Shown here piece by piece: positions 26,068 through 34,647 of a stretch of DNA of 64,000 nucleotides (positions are counted from its first letter, which is position 1; the number at the start of each line of letters is the position of its first letter). The notes below the pieces were generated by a model. It worked only from the letters and a program-made list of their open reading frames with translations. It had not been told where the DNA came from and ran no database searches. Position numbers and translations under genes: made by a program. This stretch comes from Spirosoma oryzae (lineage in GTDB: Bacteria; Bacteroidota; Bacteroidia; Cytophagales; Spirosomataceae), in contig NZ_PVTE01000012.1 of the NCBI RefSeq assembly GCF_003002825.1, positions 62,001 to 126,000 of the forward strand, written 5' to 3'.

Positions 26068-26847
26068 ATGAACTTCACCAACACAACGGCCCTGGTTACC
26101 GGGGGCGCATCGGGACTCGGCGAGGCTACCGTTCGGATGCTGGCCGGACAGGGGGCCAACGTAATCATCGCCGATCTGAACCAGGAACGCGGCTACGCCC
26201 TGGCCGATGAACTGGGCAAGCAGGTCCGCTTCTGCCTGACCAACGTCACCGACGAAAGCGACGTACAGGCGGCTATCAACCGGGCCGTCGACACTTTCGG
26301 CGGGTTACACATCAACGTCAACTGCGCGGGGGTGGCCGAAGCGCGGAAAACACTTGGCAAGGTCGACGGGGTGTATGGCGCTCACTCACTGGCCGCGTTT
26401 CAAAAGGTTATCGCCGTCAACCTGATCGGTACGTTCAACGCCATCCGGCTATCGGCGCTGACCATGGAGCGGAATGAACCCAACCCTGAAGGCGAACGGG
26501 GTGTTATTATCAACACGGCCTCGGTCGCGGCCTATGACGGTCAAATGGGACAGGCCGCTTATTCGGCCTCCAAAGGCGGTATCGTTGGGATGACACTCCC
26601 CATTGCCCGTGATTTAGCCCGATCGGGGATTCGCGTTATGACCATTGCCCCCGGTTTGTTCGAAACGCCCTTATTGGCATCACTACCCGAAGAAGCGCGC
26701 CTGTCGTTGGGTCAGCAGGTACCGTTCCCCTCCCGGCTGGGCCGCCCGACGGAGTATGCGCAACTGGCGAAAAGTATCATCGAAAATCCGATGCTCAACG
26801 GCGAAGTCATCCGCCTGGATGGTGCCATCCGCATGGGGCCGAAATAA
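26068..26847 (+). CDS. SDR-family dehydrogenase, 3-hydroxyacyl-CoA dehydrogenase type II-like
   Basis: A 259-residue short-chain dehydrogenase. The cofactor motif TGGASGLG is at residues 11-18, an Asp that favours NAD is in IIADLN, and the catalytic Tyr-Lys pair is in AYSASKGG with Ser in [10 protein letters not shown]. The sequence around [12 protein letters not shown], with an insert before [13 protein letters not shown], and the end [14 protein letters not shown] are typical of the HSD17B10/type II 3-hydroxyacyl-CoA dehydrogenases. These act in beta-oxidation and branched-chain degradation. It stands alone between two repeat-rich gaps, so the pathway is not given by context. Confidence 0.88.
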   Translation: MNFTNTTALVTGGASGLGEATVRMLAGQGANVIIADLNQERGYALADELGKQVRFCLTNVTDESDVQAAINRAVDTFGGLHINVNCAGVAEARKTLGKVDGVYGAHSLAAFQKVIAVNLIGTFNAIRLSALTMERNEPNPEGERGVIINTASVAAYDGQMGQAAYSASKGGIVGMTLPIARDLARSGIRVMTIAPGLFETPLLASLPEEARLSLGQQVPFPSRLGRPTEYAQLAKSIIENPMLNGEVIRLDGAIRMGPK

Positions 26848-26880
26848 CAGCGGTGTAAGCTAGGCGTCTCGGTCTGGTGG

Positions 26881-27002
26881 GCGCGTCTGTGTAGCCTGGA
26901 CGTCCACGTCCGGGTGCCCGACAGGGCAACTACTCATAGCGGCAGCTTTTTGGTCGCTGACGCGCCCACCCGGACGTGGACGTCCAGGCTACATAGACGC
27001 GC
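26881..27002. repeat. Long inverted repeat with 36-bp arms
   Basis: Arms 26881-26916 and 26967-27002 pair at 35 of 36 positions (core GGACGTCCACGTCCGGGTG) around a 50-base loop. The element fills most of the gap between the SDR gene and the convergent aminotransferase gene. A partial related phrase (AGACCGGGAGGTCTGGGCTA) follows at about 27041-27060. It may work as a bidirectional terminator or be a mobile non-coding element; no transposase is nearby. Confidence 0.85.
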
Positions 27003-27064
27003 AGAAAGCTACCACCAACGATGGTCGCTATCGCGCCCTCCAGACCGGGAGGTCTGGGCTACAC

Positions 27065-28207
27065 TTACAACTTACTCAGGCGCTCGGCGGCTTCCTGGAT
27101 GACGTCGTCGGTTTTGGCGAAACAGAAGCGAAGGATGTGGTAATCGTTCTGCTGGTGGTAGAATACCGATACCGGAATAGAAGCCACACCAATTTCTTTC
27201 GTCAGTCGGACGGCCAGGTTATAATCCGGTTCGGTGGTGATGGCGTCGTACGACACGCACTGGAAAAAGCTACCTTGGGCGGGTATAAATCGGAAACGAC
27301 TATTGGTGATACCCGCCAGAAAGAGGTCACGTTTGCGCTGGTAAAAAGCCGATAGTTGCTGGTAATGCGACGGCTCACTCAGGTAGTCGGCCAGTGCGTA
27401 TTGCATGGGTGTAGCCGTGCTGAATGTAACGTACTGATGGATTTTCCGAAACGCAGCTGTCATCGGAACCGGAGCCAGGCAGTACCCAATTTTCCAGCCG
27501 GTGATGTGAAACGTCTTCCCGAAGGACCCGATAATAAACGTCCGCTCCCGCAAAACAGGGTGCGTCATCAGCGACTGATGCGTTCGGCCGTCGAACAGAA
27601 TGTGCTCGTATACCTCGTCGCTGATTAGCCAGATGTCGCGGTCCTGCACCAGCCGGGCCAACTGATTCAGATCGTCGCGCGTCCAGCAGTAACCCGTCGG
27701 GTTGTGCGGTGTGTTGACCATAATCAGCTGGGTTCGCTCGGTCACAGCCGCTTCTACCGCCGACCAGTCGACCGCGTAATTCGGTGGGGTCAGCGTAACG
27801 TACACCGGAATGCCTCCGTTCAGCTCGATTGCCGGCACATAGCTGTCGTAAGCCGGTTCGAGCACGATCACCTCGTCGCCCTGCTGCACGATAGCGGTAA
27901 CGGCGGCAAAGATGGCTTCCGTTGCTCCCGATACGACCGTTACCTCGGTTTCCGGGTTATAACTGACACCGTACTGCGCCATCGTTTTCTGCGCCAGCCG
28001 CTCCCGTAGTACCGGTACTCCCGTCATGGGTGCGTATTGATTACGTCCCGCCCGCATATGCTCATCGACAAGCGCAGTCAGCGCCGGATCGCAGTCGAAG
28101 CCCGGAAACCCCTGCGACAGATTCAGCGCGCCCGTTTCCGTCGCCAGTTGCGACATCACAGTAAAGATGGTCGTACCCACGCGGGGCAGTTTGTCAGGAA
28201 GAGTCAC
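27065..28207 (-). CDS. Methionine/kynurenine-type PLP aminotransferase
   Basis: A 380-residue class I/II aminotransferase. The N-terminus LNLSQGFPGFDCDP, the motif NTPHNPTGYCW and the PLP lysine in SFGKTFHITGWKIGYC fit the YbdL/kynurenine aminotransferase subgroup. Its members use methionine and aromatic amino acids, and it may serve methionine salvage. The ISDEVYEH motif supplies the Asp and Tyr that hold PLP. It is convergent with the SDR gene. Immediately upstream of its start lies an AAACCG/CGGTTT-type tract (28205-28240). Confidence 0.88.
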   Translation of the reverse strand: MTLPDKLPRVGTTIFTVMSQLATETGALNLSQGFPGFDCDPALTALVDEHMRAGRNQYAPMTGVPVLRERLAQKTMAQYGVSYNPETEVTVVSGATEAIFAAVTAIVQQGDEVIVLEPAYDSYVPAIELNGGIPVYVTLTPPNYAVDWSAVEAAVTERTQLIMVNTPHNPTGYCWTRDDLNQLARLVQDRDIWLISDEVYEHILFDGRTHQSLMTHPVLRERTFIIGSFGKTFHITGWKIGYCLAPVPMTAAFRKIHQYVTFSTATPMQYALADYLSEPSHYQQLSAFYQRKRDLFLAGITNSRFRFIPAQGSFFQCVSYDAITTEPDYNLAVRLTKEIGVASIPVSVFYHQQNDYHILRFCFAKTDDVIQEAAERLSKL

Positions 28208-28291
28208 AGTATTCAGTATTCGGTTTACAGTTTTCGGCAGTTCGACAGACGATACACAGTCGAGCGAATAAGCAAGTTACCGCCAAAACGC

Positions 28292-28323
28292 AGAACGACC
28301 ACCCGAAAATGGATGGTCGTTCT
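28292..28323. terminator. Hairpin between TonB receptor and aminotransferase genes
   Basis: AGAACGACCA (28292-28301) pairs with TGGTCGTTCT (28314-28323), extended by partial pairing inside. It lies about 90 bases after the stop of the - strand receptor gene and is likely its terminator. Confidence 0.6.
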
Positions 28324-28359
28324 CTCTTCTGATTGATTCGGTGATGCATCAGCCCGCGC

Positions 28360-28415
28360 CACGGTGGCAACCACCGTGTGGCCGCCGGAAACCGTAGACT
28401 GAAAAACCGTAAACC
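28360..28415. repeat. Hairpin plus AAACCG tract, repeated intergenic module
   Basis: CACGGTGG-CAA-CCACCGTG (28360-28378) is followed by GGCCGCC and by AAACCGTAGAC and AAACCGTAAACC tracts. The same order, a GGTGG dyad and then AAACCG tracts, occurs at 25050-25112 upstream of yjjG, and related tracts occur at 28205-28240 and 55101-55210. Confidence 0.55.
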
Positions 28416-31412
28416 TTAAAACGATGCGGTCAGGCGGGTAAACAGGAAGCGTCCGTTGAAACCACCCTGGTTGGAACCAAACAGGAACCGGCCCCGGTTC
28501 GACGCATCACGTCCCGATGAATAATCAACCGAGCCAAGTGCATTCCGGGGATCGATGTATATCTGATCGGGATATACATCAAACAGGTTATTGGCTCCCA
28601 ATGACAGGCTGATGGCTTTCGTAAACCGATAGTTTGCCGTCAGGTCGGTGATCCAGATTGGGTTGAACGTCTGGTCGATGTATGGATCACCACTTTCGTT
28701 ACGGGCAAACTGCGAATTGTAGTAGGCACCACTGGCGTTTTTCGCGTAGGGATCAACATTCGTTTTGTTCGTGACCGAGCCGAAACGTACGGTCCGTAAT
28801 GTCAGGTCAAACTTGCCGATCGTGTACGACGCGCTCAGGTTGATCTTGTTCTGCGGCTGTCCCGTTTCGAGCAGGGCCACCTGCGAGCGGTCGAAGAAGA
28901 TGTTACGGAACCACGTATCCGGGTTACCACCTTTACTCTCATTGTTGGCCGGGCTGTTGATCACATCCGATGGGTTGATCGACAGCACCTTGTTCTGGTT
29001 GAAATTGATCGCAGCTGTCAGCGTCAGTTGACCAGGGCCGGCTTTCAGACGTTCCGTGGCCACAATGTCGATGCCTTTCGTGCGCGTGTTGGCGGCATTG
29101 GCAAAGAACCGGACGTTGTTGATCCCCACGTAGTCGTTTGTACCGAAGCCCAGAACCGACCGGCTAAACGCACCCGAATATAGAATCCGGTCCTTGATGT
29201 CGATCAGGTACGCGTCAACCGTAATCGTGAATTGCCGCCCAAGCTGACTTGTCAGACCCAACGTGTAGTTGACCGACGTTTCGGGCTTCAGCGCGTTGAC
29301 GCCGATGACCTGACGGGCAATGGGGTTGTCGTTGTTTACCGTCAGCGTATTCGACGGGTTGCCACTCACGAACTGCGTACTGGTATTCTGGAAGTACCGC
29401 TGATGCAGACTCGGTGCCCGGAAACCAGTGCTGATGGCTCCCCGAATGTTGAGCGCATCGATCAGGCGCAGCCGTCCCGCCAGCTTACCAGTCAGTTTCG
29501 AGCCGAAGTCAGAATAGTTCTCGTAGCGCCCCGCCAGATCGAGCAGCAGCCGACGGAACAGTTCGCCCTCTACGTCGGCATACAGGCTGACGTTATGCCG
29601 GCTTGCGTTGATGGCGTCGGTGGGCTGATAACCGGGGAATACCTGCGAACCGGGCAGTGCCATGGTTGTACCCGGCGACGTACCGCCAACCGTGTAAGGG
29701 GCCAGTGGTACCGCTTTGCTGGTACTAGCGCCGACGTACGAATTCAACTCACCCGCTACGATCTGGAATTGATCGCGCCGGTATTCAGCCCCCGCTGCGA
29801 GGTTTAGGCCCGTAATTGCGCCAACCTGGGCATACAGCCGGGAAAAGTCGAGGTTGGTCGTATTTTGGTTGAACAGCAGTTTACCCGCATAGAAGTCCGT
29901 CTGCTGCGTGTTGCTATTGGGTAGTGACGCGTTGGCCGAATTCAGCACGTCGAACCGAAACGAGTTACGGCCGAAGGTGTTACTCAGATCCATATTCCAC
30001 TGACCCAGCTTCGTCTTGTAACCAACCAGCAGGGACTGATCGTTGATTTTCGACTGAATAGCGGGCAGAAAACCGTCGGGGTAGTACAGCGAGCCATCGG
30101 CATTGAGCGGCTGCTGCGCCCGAATAGCTGGTAAGCGATAGTTACCATACCCCGTACCCTCACGGAACGAAGCCCCCGCAGTGAAGTACAGATTACCGTT
30201 GGCACCGACGGGTAGAGTACCATTGACAAACAGACCGTAGTTACGAGCCGATGAATTACCGATAACCATGTTCTGTCGATTGTAACCACGTTGAGCCACC
30301 AGTGCCTGATCAGCAGCGATGAGTTGGCTACGGAAATCGTTCTGATTCTGACCGGTTGGCGTAGTGGGAAAAACAGCGGCTGTACCATTGGTACCCAGAT
30401 ATATAGTCGGCGCATTATCAGGCCCGCTGCGGTTGGTACGGCCCCGCTCCTGCACCTGACCGGCTACCGTCAGACTGCCATTTCTACCCATCCGAAACCC
30501 TTTCGAGAAGTCGAATTGTAATACGCCCCCATCGTGCAGGGACTGACTTCGCGGCTCCGTACCACCACCGATGAGCGGCACATTGTACTTCATGTTCGTG
30601 AAGCTTTGCCCGGCCGTCAGCGATGCTGTAAATCCCGTATAATTCTTTTTCAGGACGACGTTGATAACGCCTGCAATGGCATCGGACCCATACTGAGCAG
30701 CCGCCCCATCGCGCAGCACTTCGATCCGTTCGATAGCCGCCACCGGGATTGCATTCATGTCGGTACCAACCGAACCGCGCCCTACTGAACCGTTGATATT
30801 AACCAGCGCCGTGGTGTGCCGCCGTTTACCGTTGACCAGCACCAGCACCTGATCGGGGCCAAGCCCGCGTAGCGAAGCCGGATCGACGTGGTCGGTACCG
30901 TCGGTTACGGTTTGCCGGTTTGAGTTGAACGAAGGCGCGACGAAGTTCAGAATCTGACTGACGTCCGTCTGCGCAAACCCTTTCAGATCTTTCGTACTGA
31001 TTACGTCGACCGGCGCGACGGTCTGAATATTGGTCCGCGCCGTAGCCGCCCGCGACCCGACAACGACGACTTCATTGAGCCGCGATGATAATTCGGCAAT
31101 GGCAGCATTGAGCGTTACCGGATCGCCAGCAGGTATGGTCACGGGTACCGTCAGGCCTTCGTAGCCGACAAAACTGAACCGTACGTTATACGTACCGGGG
31201 CTTACGTTTAGCCGATATACGCCTTCTGCGTCAGTTGTCGCACCGGTGGTGCTTCCTACCACGACAACCGTCGCGCCGGGAATAATTGAGCCACTCGCCT
31301 TATCGGTAACGCGCCCGGTTATTCCCTGGGAAAACGCTATGGATAAAGAAACTAGCCACGCAACCGCCAATAGGGCGACTTGCCTAGATTTACCAACATA
31401 CAAATTAGTCAT
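28416..31412 (-). CDS. TonB-dependent outer-membrane receptor
   Basis: A 998-residue receptor. It has a signal peptide (VALLAVAWLVSLSIAFSQG) and a carboxypeptidase-regulatory-like domain (ITGRVTDKASGSIIPGATV...NVRFSFVGYEG, residues about 30-115). The plug domain follows with SLRGLGPDQVLVLVNGKRR and the DGAAAQYGSDAIAGVINVVL motif near residue 235, then a beta-barrel ending in RFLFTRLTASF. No SusD-like gene is adjacent, so it is not an obvious glycan (SusC) system. The RGLGPDQ plug type is often seen in receptors for small ligands such as siderophores or cofactors, but the ligand is unknown. The gene stands alone with its own leader. Confidence 0.9.
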   Translation of the reverse strand: MTNLYVGKSRQVALLAVAWLVSLSIAFSQGITGRVTDKASGSIIPGATVVVVGSTTGATTDAEGVYRLNVSPGTYNVRFSFVGYEGLTVPVTIPAGDPVTLNAAIAELSSRLNEVVVVGSRAATARTNIQTVAPVDVISTKDLKGFAQTDVSQILNFVAPSFNSNRQTVTDGTDHVDPASLRGLGPDQVLVLVNGKRRHTTALVNINGSVGRGSVGTDMNAIPVAAIERIEVLRDGAAAQYGSDAIAGVINVVLKKNYTGFTASLTAGQSFTNMKYNVPLIGGGTEPRSQSLHDGGVLQFDFSKGFRMGRNGSLTVAGQVQERGRTNRSGPDNAPTIYLGTNGTAAVFPTTPTGQNQNDFRSQLIAADQALVAQRGYNRQNMVIGNSSARNYGLFVNGTLPVGANGNLYFTAGASFREGTGYGNYRLPAIRAQQPLNADGSLYYPDGFLPAIQSKINDQSLLVGYKTKLGQWNMDLSNTFGRNSFRFDVLNSANASLPNSNTQQTDFYAGKLLFNQNTTNLDFSRLYAQVGAITGLNLAAGAEYRRDQFQIVAGELNSYVGASTSKAVPLAPYTVGGTSPGTTMALPGSQVFPGYQPTDAINASRHNVSLYADVEGELFRRLLLDLAGRYENYSDFGSKLTGKLAGRLRLIDALNIRGAISTGFRAPSLHQRYFQNTSTQFVSGNPSNTLTVNNDNPIARQVIGVNALKPETSVNYTLGLTSQLGRQFTITVDAYLIDIKDRILYSGAFSRSVLGFGTNDYVGINNVRFFANAANTRTKGIDIVATERLKAGPGQLTLTAAINFNQNKVLSINPSDVINSPANNESKGGNPDTWFRNIFFDRSQVALLETGQPQNKINLSASYTIGKFDLTLRTVRFGSVTNKTNVDPYAKNASGAYYNSQFARNESGDPYIDQTFNPIWITDLTANYRFTKAISLSLGANNLFDVYPDQIYIDPRNALGSVDYSSGRDASNRGRFLFGSNQGGFNGRFLFTRLTASF

Positions 31413-31594
31413 AGGTTACTCTTTAGTTGAACGACAAATAAAGAAACCATATGGACCATAAGCAAAATAGCCTCCTTTTATTTTGCCATCTTCCGAATAA
31501 ACAAACTATTAATGCAGCTAAATCACAAAATTTGCCATTTACACGAAACGTTTAGCTGTTGACGATTACAATCGCTACGCCGGGGCTATAACGA

Positions 31595-31623
31595 AAACGG
31601 GTCGCCTGATTGGCAACCCGTTT
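31595..31623 (-). terminator. Terminator after the FKBP lipoprotein gene
   Basis: AAACGGGT (31595-31602) pairs with ACCCGTTT (31616-31623), with an inner GCC/GGC pairing. It lies 22 bases past the stop of the - strand FKBP gene, and TTTTCGTTA follows on that strand. Confidence 0.65.
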
Positions 31624-31644
31624 CATGCTACTGAATAACTACAC

Positions 31645-32532
31645 TTACTTGATCGAAACGACTTCAATATCGAAGCGGAGCGGAGCGTATGGCGTGATAA
31701 CGTACTTATTGTCCTGAACTACCCCTACCGTGCCATAACCCAGTGTCGAAGGGAAAATAATTGTCGCTTTTTCGCCGGCTTTAAGTTTACCTACGGCTTC
31801 TTCAAAGCCAGCAACATTTTTGCCTAGCCCGACTGTCACATCGTAGGTTCTCGTCGTGCCCGTACTGTCAAACGCCGTTGTGGCGCGTAGGGTACGCCCG
31901 GCATAGCGCACAGTAGCAACCTGCCCGGTGGTTGGTAGCGACCCAGTTGTACTGGTTTGTGTCCGGATGAAGCGCAGGCCGGTTGAGGTCAGTTCGGGTG
32001 TTGGCAGGTTATTCCGGCTGATATAATCGGCGATTTGCTGCGCTTCCGTCCGTGAGCGAACCAGCGTAACGTCGAACCGGACGGGCGAGTAAGCGGGTAG
32101 ATTCGTTAACGTGCGATCGTTATAGCCGATGTACGATGGAATCAGCAGTTTAGCTTTCTCGCCCTCACCCAGCAGGCCCAGCCCTTGTTCCAGACCGGGC
32201 AGAATCGACTTGATGCCGTACGGGTAATAAACGGGTGTCGTAGCCGCTGAACTATCGACCAATACATCGCTCAGGTTGTACGACTTATAATTGAACTGCA
32301 CTTCTTCGCCAACGGCGGGTTTCTTTGAGCCGGTAATCGAATCAGTTTTGTAAAAATAAAGCCCCGATGCCTGAAAGGCACCTTTGTAGCCTTTCCGAGC
32401 GGCATAGGTTTTAATCGAGTCATCATTGGCCCGATACAGCCCGCTTGTGTTATCGATATCGGCTGGCTGACAGCCTACGACTAGCGAAGTCAGGGCCAGG
32501 CCGGCCAACAGAGTTAAAAGGGGGTAACGCAT
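31645..32532 (-). CDS. FKBP-type peptidyl-prolyl isomerase lipoprotein, two FKBP domains
   Basis: A 295-residue lipoprotein. The signal peptide has a lipobox at VVGCQPADI (Cys21). Two FKBP-type PPIase domains follow: the first around residues 75-160 (GLGLLGEGEKAKLLIPSYIGYN) and the second around residues 180-295 (GKLKAGEKATIIFPSTLGYG, ending APLRFDIEVVSIK). Such proteins speed up prolyl isomerisation during folding in the periplasm or at the cell surface. It is 99 bases downstream of the fasciclin lipoprotein gene on the same strand, so the two may form one transcript. Confidence 0.88.
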   Translation of the reverse strand: MRYPLLTLLAGLALTSLVVGCQPADIDNTSGLYRANDDSIKTYAARKGYKGAFQASGLYFYKTDSITGSKKPAVGEEVQFNYKSYNLSDVLVDSSAATTPVYYPYGIKSILPGLEQGLGLLGEGEKAKLLIPSYIGYNDRTLTNLPAYSPVRFDVTLVRSRTEAQQIADYISRNNLPTPELTSTGLRFIRTQTSTTGSLPTTGQVATVRYAGRTLRATTAFDSTGTTRTYDVTVGLGKNVAGFEEAVGKLKAGEKATIIFPSTLGYGTVGVVQDNKYVITPYAPLRFDIEVVSIK

Positions 32533-32631
32533 AAATTGAAAAGGAAAAAGATACTTACACTACGCGAATCGACCCGGTTTCGTGGCGACAGGTTGGAATC
32601 GATCCGGTAATTAGTCGTCCGAACAGAGATG

Positions 32632-33582
32632 TCAGGGCAGCAAAACCTGATCAACGATGTGCATGACCCCGTTATTCGAAATCAGATCGGCCTGGCGGAT
32701 ATTCGCCGAACTACCATTCCGGTTTCCTTTGATCGTTGGGACGCCCGTGTTTGTAAATACCGTCAGCCGGGCCCCGTTCAGCGTTGTCAGCATACCCGTC
32801 TGGAGTTGATACGACAGTAACGAACCCTGCACGGCGTGGTACGACAGCAGCGCCGACAGCGTCTGTGAACTCGTCGATTCAATGGCAGTGATACTACCGT
32901 AGCCAGCAGCCCGGAACGCATCATTGGTCGGCGCAAAGAGAGTGACCAGATTATTCGACGCCGTACTGCTTAATGCTGTCAGCAGGTTGGGATTCGCCAC
33001 CGAAAGGCGTCTAACGGCTGCGGCCAGAAAGGTAAGGTCCGGGTTAGCGTCGATCGTTGCCAGTAAACTGCTCTGCGACGGATTCAACAAGCGGTCGATT
33101 ACCTGAATCATCCCGTTGGCCGTCGGCAAGTCGCTCTGGACGAGCTTAGCTCCGTTGACGTAAATAGTGCTACTCGTTTTATTTAGAAAGACCACTCCTC
33201 TGTCGCCCGTTTCAACCGTCGTCTGTCCCGAAGGAATAGCCGATACAGATAGGGGTGCGTACAGAATGTGGTGCGCCAGCAGTGCCCGAACCTGGGCCTG
33301 CGGCAGTGCCCGGATAGCCCCATCGCTCCCGAGTCCGGCGGCCGTAAAGGCATCATTATTGGGTGCCAGCAGCGTCATGTTGGCCGACTTGAACGCGCCG
33401 TCGAAGCCGGCATAATTGGCGGCTACCCGCAGCAGCCGAAACTGGTCATCTTCCAGAATCTGATCAGCGATAGTCTTGGGAGTAGCGACCGTATCGTCGT
33501 CTTTCTGGCAGCCCGACAGCAGCAGACATACGGTAAACAGGAGCGTTGCCGAACGCAGCAACAGCATAGGATATCGATTCAT
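32632..33582 (-). CDS. Fasciclin (FAS1) lipoprotein, two FAS1 domains
   Basis: A lipoprotein of 316 residues from the chosen start (320 if the ATG at 33594 is used). The lipobox is LLLSGCQKDDD. The first FAS1 domain spans roughly residues 35-165 (MTLLAPNNDAFTAAGL...MIQVIDRLLNP) and the second about 165-316 (VTLFAPTNDAFRAAGYG...GVMHIVDQVLLP). FAS1 domains mediate cell-surface adhesion. The start at 33582 leaves a leader of about 25 bases from the predicted promoter (33614-33621). Confidence 0.88.
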   Translation of the reverse strand: MNRYPMLLLRSATLLFTVCLLLSGCQKDDDTVATPKTIADQILEDDQFRLLRVAANYAGFDGAFKSANMTLLAPNNDAFTAAGLGSDGAIRALPQAQVRALLAHHILYAPLSVSAIPSGQTTVETGDRGVVFLNKTSSTIYVNGAKLVQSDLPTANGMIQVIDRLLNPSQSSLLATIDANPDLTFLAAAVRRLSVANPNLLTALSSTASNNLVTLFAPTNDAFRAAGYGSITAIESTSSQTLSALLSYHAVQGSLLSYQLQTGMLTTLNGARLTVFTNTGVPTIKGNRNGSSANIRQADLISNNGVMHIVDQVLLP

Positions 33583-33613
33583 CAGGGTACGCATCAGGTC
33601 AGGATATTCATGG

Positions 33614-33621
33614 CAAATATA
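33614..33621 (-). promoter_or_regulatory. Bacteroidota -7 box for the fasciclin gene (- strand)
   Basis: CAAATATA on the + strand reads TATATTTG on the - strand, an exact match to TAnnTTTG, 32 bases before the start at 33582. No TTG is seen at the standard -33 spacing. Confidence 0.5.
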
Positions 33622-33768
33622 CGATCACACAACCGACAAGTTGCCTACCGGTGATCGGCAGCTTTCTGATTACCACGCCCATAGTTATGATTCTATTGCG
33701 CCCACCCCGCCGTTTTTTTTCGTATATTCGCAGCCTTTGTTAAATACTGTTAAAACTGTCCCCCAGGG

Positions 33769-34506
33769 ATGAAGGAAGATATTGATCCGGGCAATCTGCC
33801 TCAGCACATAGCCGTTATCATGGACGGAAACGGTCGCTGGGCCAAACAGAAGGGAGCCGCCCGCATTTTTGGCCATAACAACGCCATCAAAGCTGTCCGG
33901 GAAGTGACCGAAGGTTGCGCGGAGTTAGGCGTTAAGTTTCTGACACTGTACGCGTTCTCGACCGAAAACTGGAATCGACCCAAACTTGAAGTCGACGCGC
34001 TGATGACCCTGCTGGTCCACACGATCCGGGGAGAAATCAAAACGCTGATGAATAACAACGTGCGGCTGACAACCATCGGTCATACGGAGACATTGCCCAA
34101 AGACTGTCAGCGGGAGTTAGCCGAAGCCATGCGGGAAACGGCCAACAACACCGGTCTGACGCTGGTGCTGGCACTGAGCTACAGCGGTCGGTGGGAAATT
34201 CTCGAAGCAGCCCGGCAACTGGCGGTGGCGGTTCGCGCAGGCGAGCTGGCTCCTGAGGACATCGACGAAACCCGGTTTCATCAGCAACTGACGACGGCCA
34301 ACATGCCCGACCCGGAATTGATGATTCGGACGAGCGGTGAGATGCGGATCAGTAACTTCATGCTGTGGCAGCTGGCCTATTCCGAGTTTTACATGCCTGA
34401 AGTGCTGTGGCCCGACTTCCGCCGGGAACATCTGCATGAAGCTATTCTGACGTACCAAAAACGGGAACGCCGGTTTGGAAAAACAAGTGAACAACTAGCT
34501 AAATAA
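33769..34506 (+). CDS. uppS: Isoprenyl transferase (undecaprenyl diphosphate synthase)
   Basis: A 245-residue cis-prenyltransferase. It has the family motifs AVIMDGNGRWAKQKG near residue 16 (with the catalytic Asp in MDGNGR), GHNNAIKAVREV, LYAFSTENWNRP near residue 65, and MIRTSGEMRISNFMLWQLAYSE near residue 185. It makes the C55 lipid carrier for peptidoglycan and other surface polymers. It heads the block uppS-bamA-ompH-ompH, an order widely conserved in Bacteroidota. The start follows a T-rich, weakly promoter-like stretch with no exact -7 box. Confidence 0.93.
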   Translation: MKEDIDPGNLPQHIAVIMDGNGRWAKQKGAARIFGHNNAIKAVREVTEGCAELGVKFLTLYAFSTENWNRPKLEVDALMTLLVHTIRGEIKTLMNNNVRLTTIGHTETLPKDCQRELAEAMRETANNTGLTLVLALSYSGRWEILEAARQLAVAVRAGELAPEDIDETRFHQQLTTANMPDPELMIRTSGEMRISNFMLWQLAYSEFYMPEVLWPDFRREHLHEAILTYQKRERRFGKTSEQLAK

Positions 34507-34647
34507 TGCGCCGGTCGCGGTAGTCGATCGGGTCTATCATTCTGACAACGTGCTCATTAAAAAAATCGCACTGGTACCAACCATCCTTACACCTGACGGG
34601 TCACGTAGTCATTACACTGGCGTGCACACGACTCGTCGTTCCCGCCT

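Noticed and set aside
31413..31644. Possible riboswitch before the 998-residue TonB receptor gene
   Set aside because: The leader has no cobalamin, TPP or other riboswitch motif that I could recognise. Only the upstream gene's terminator is clear.
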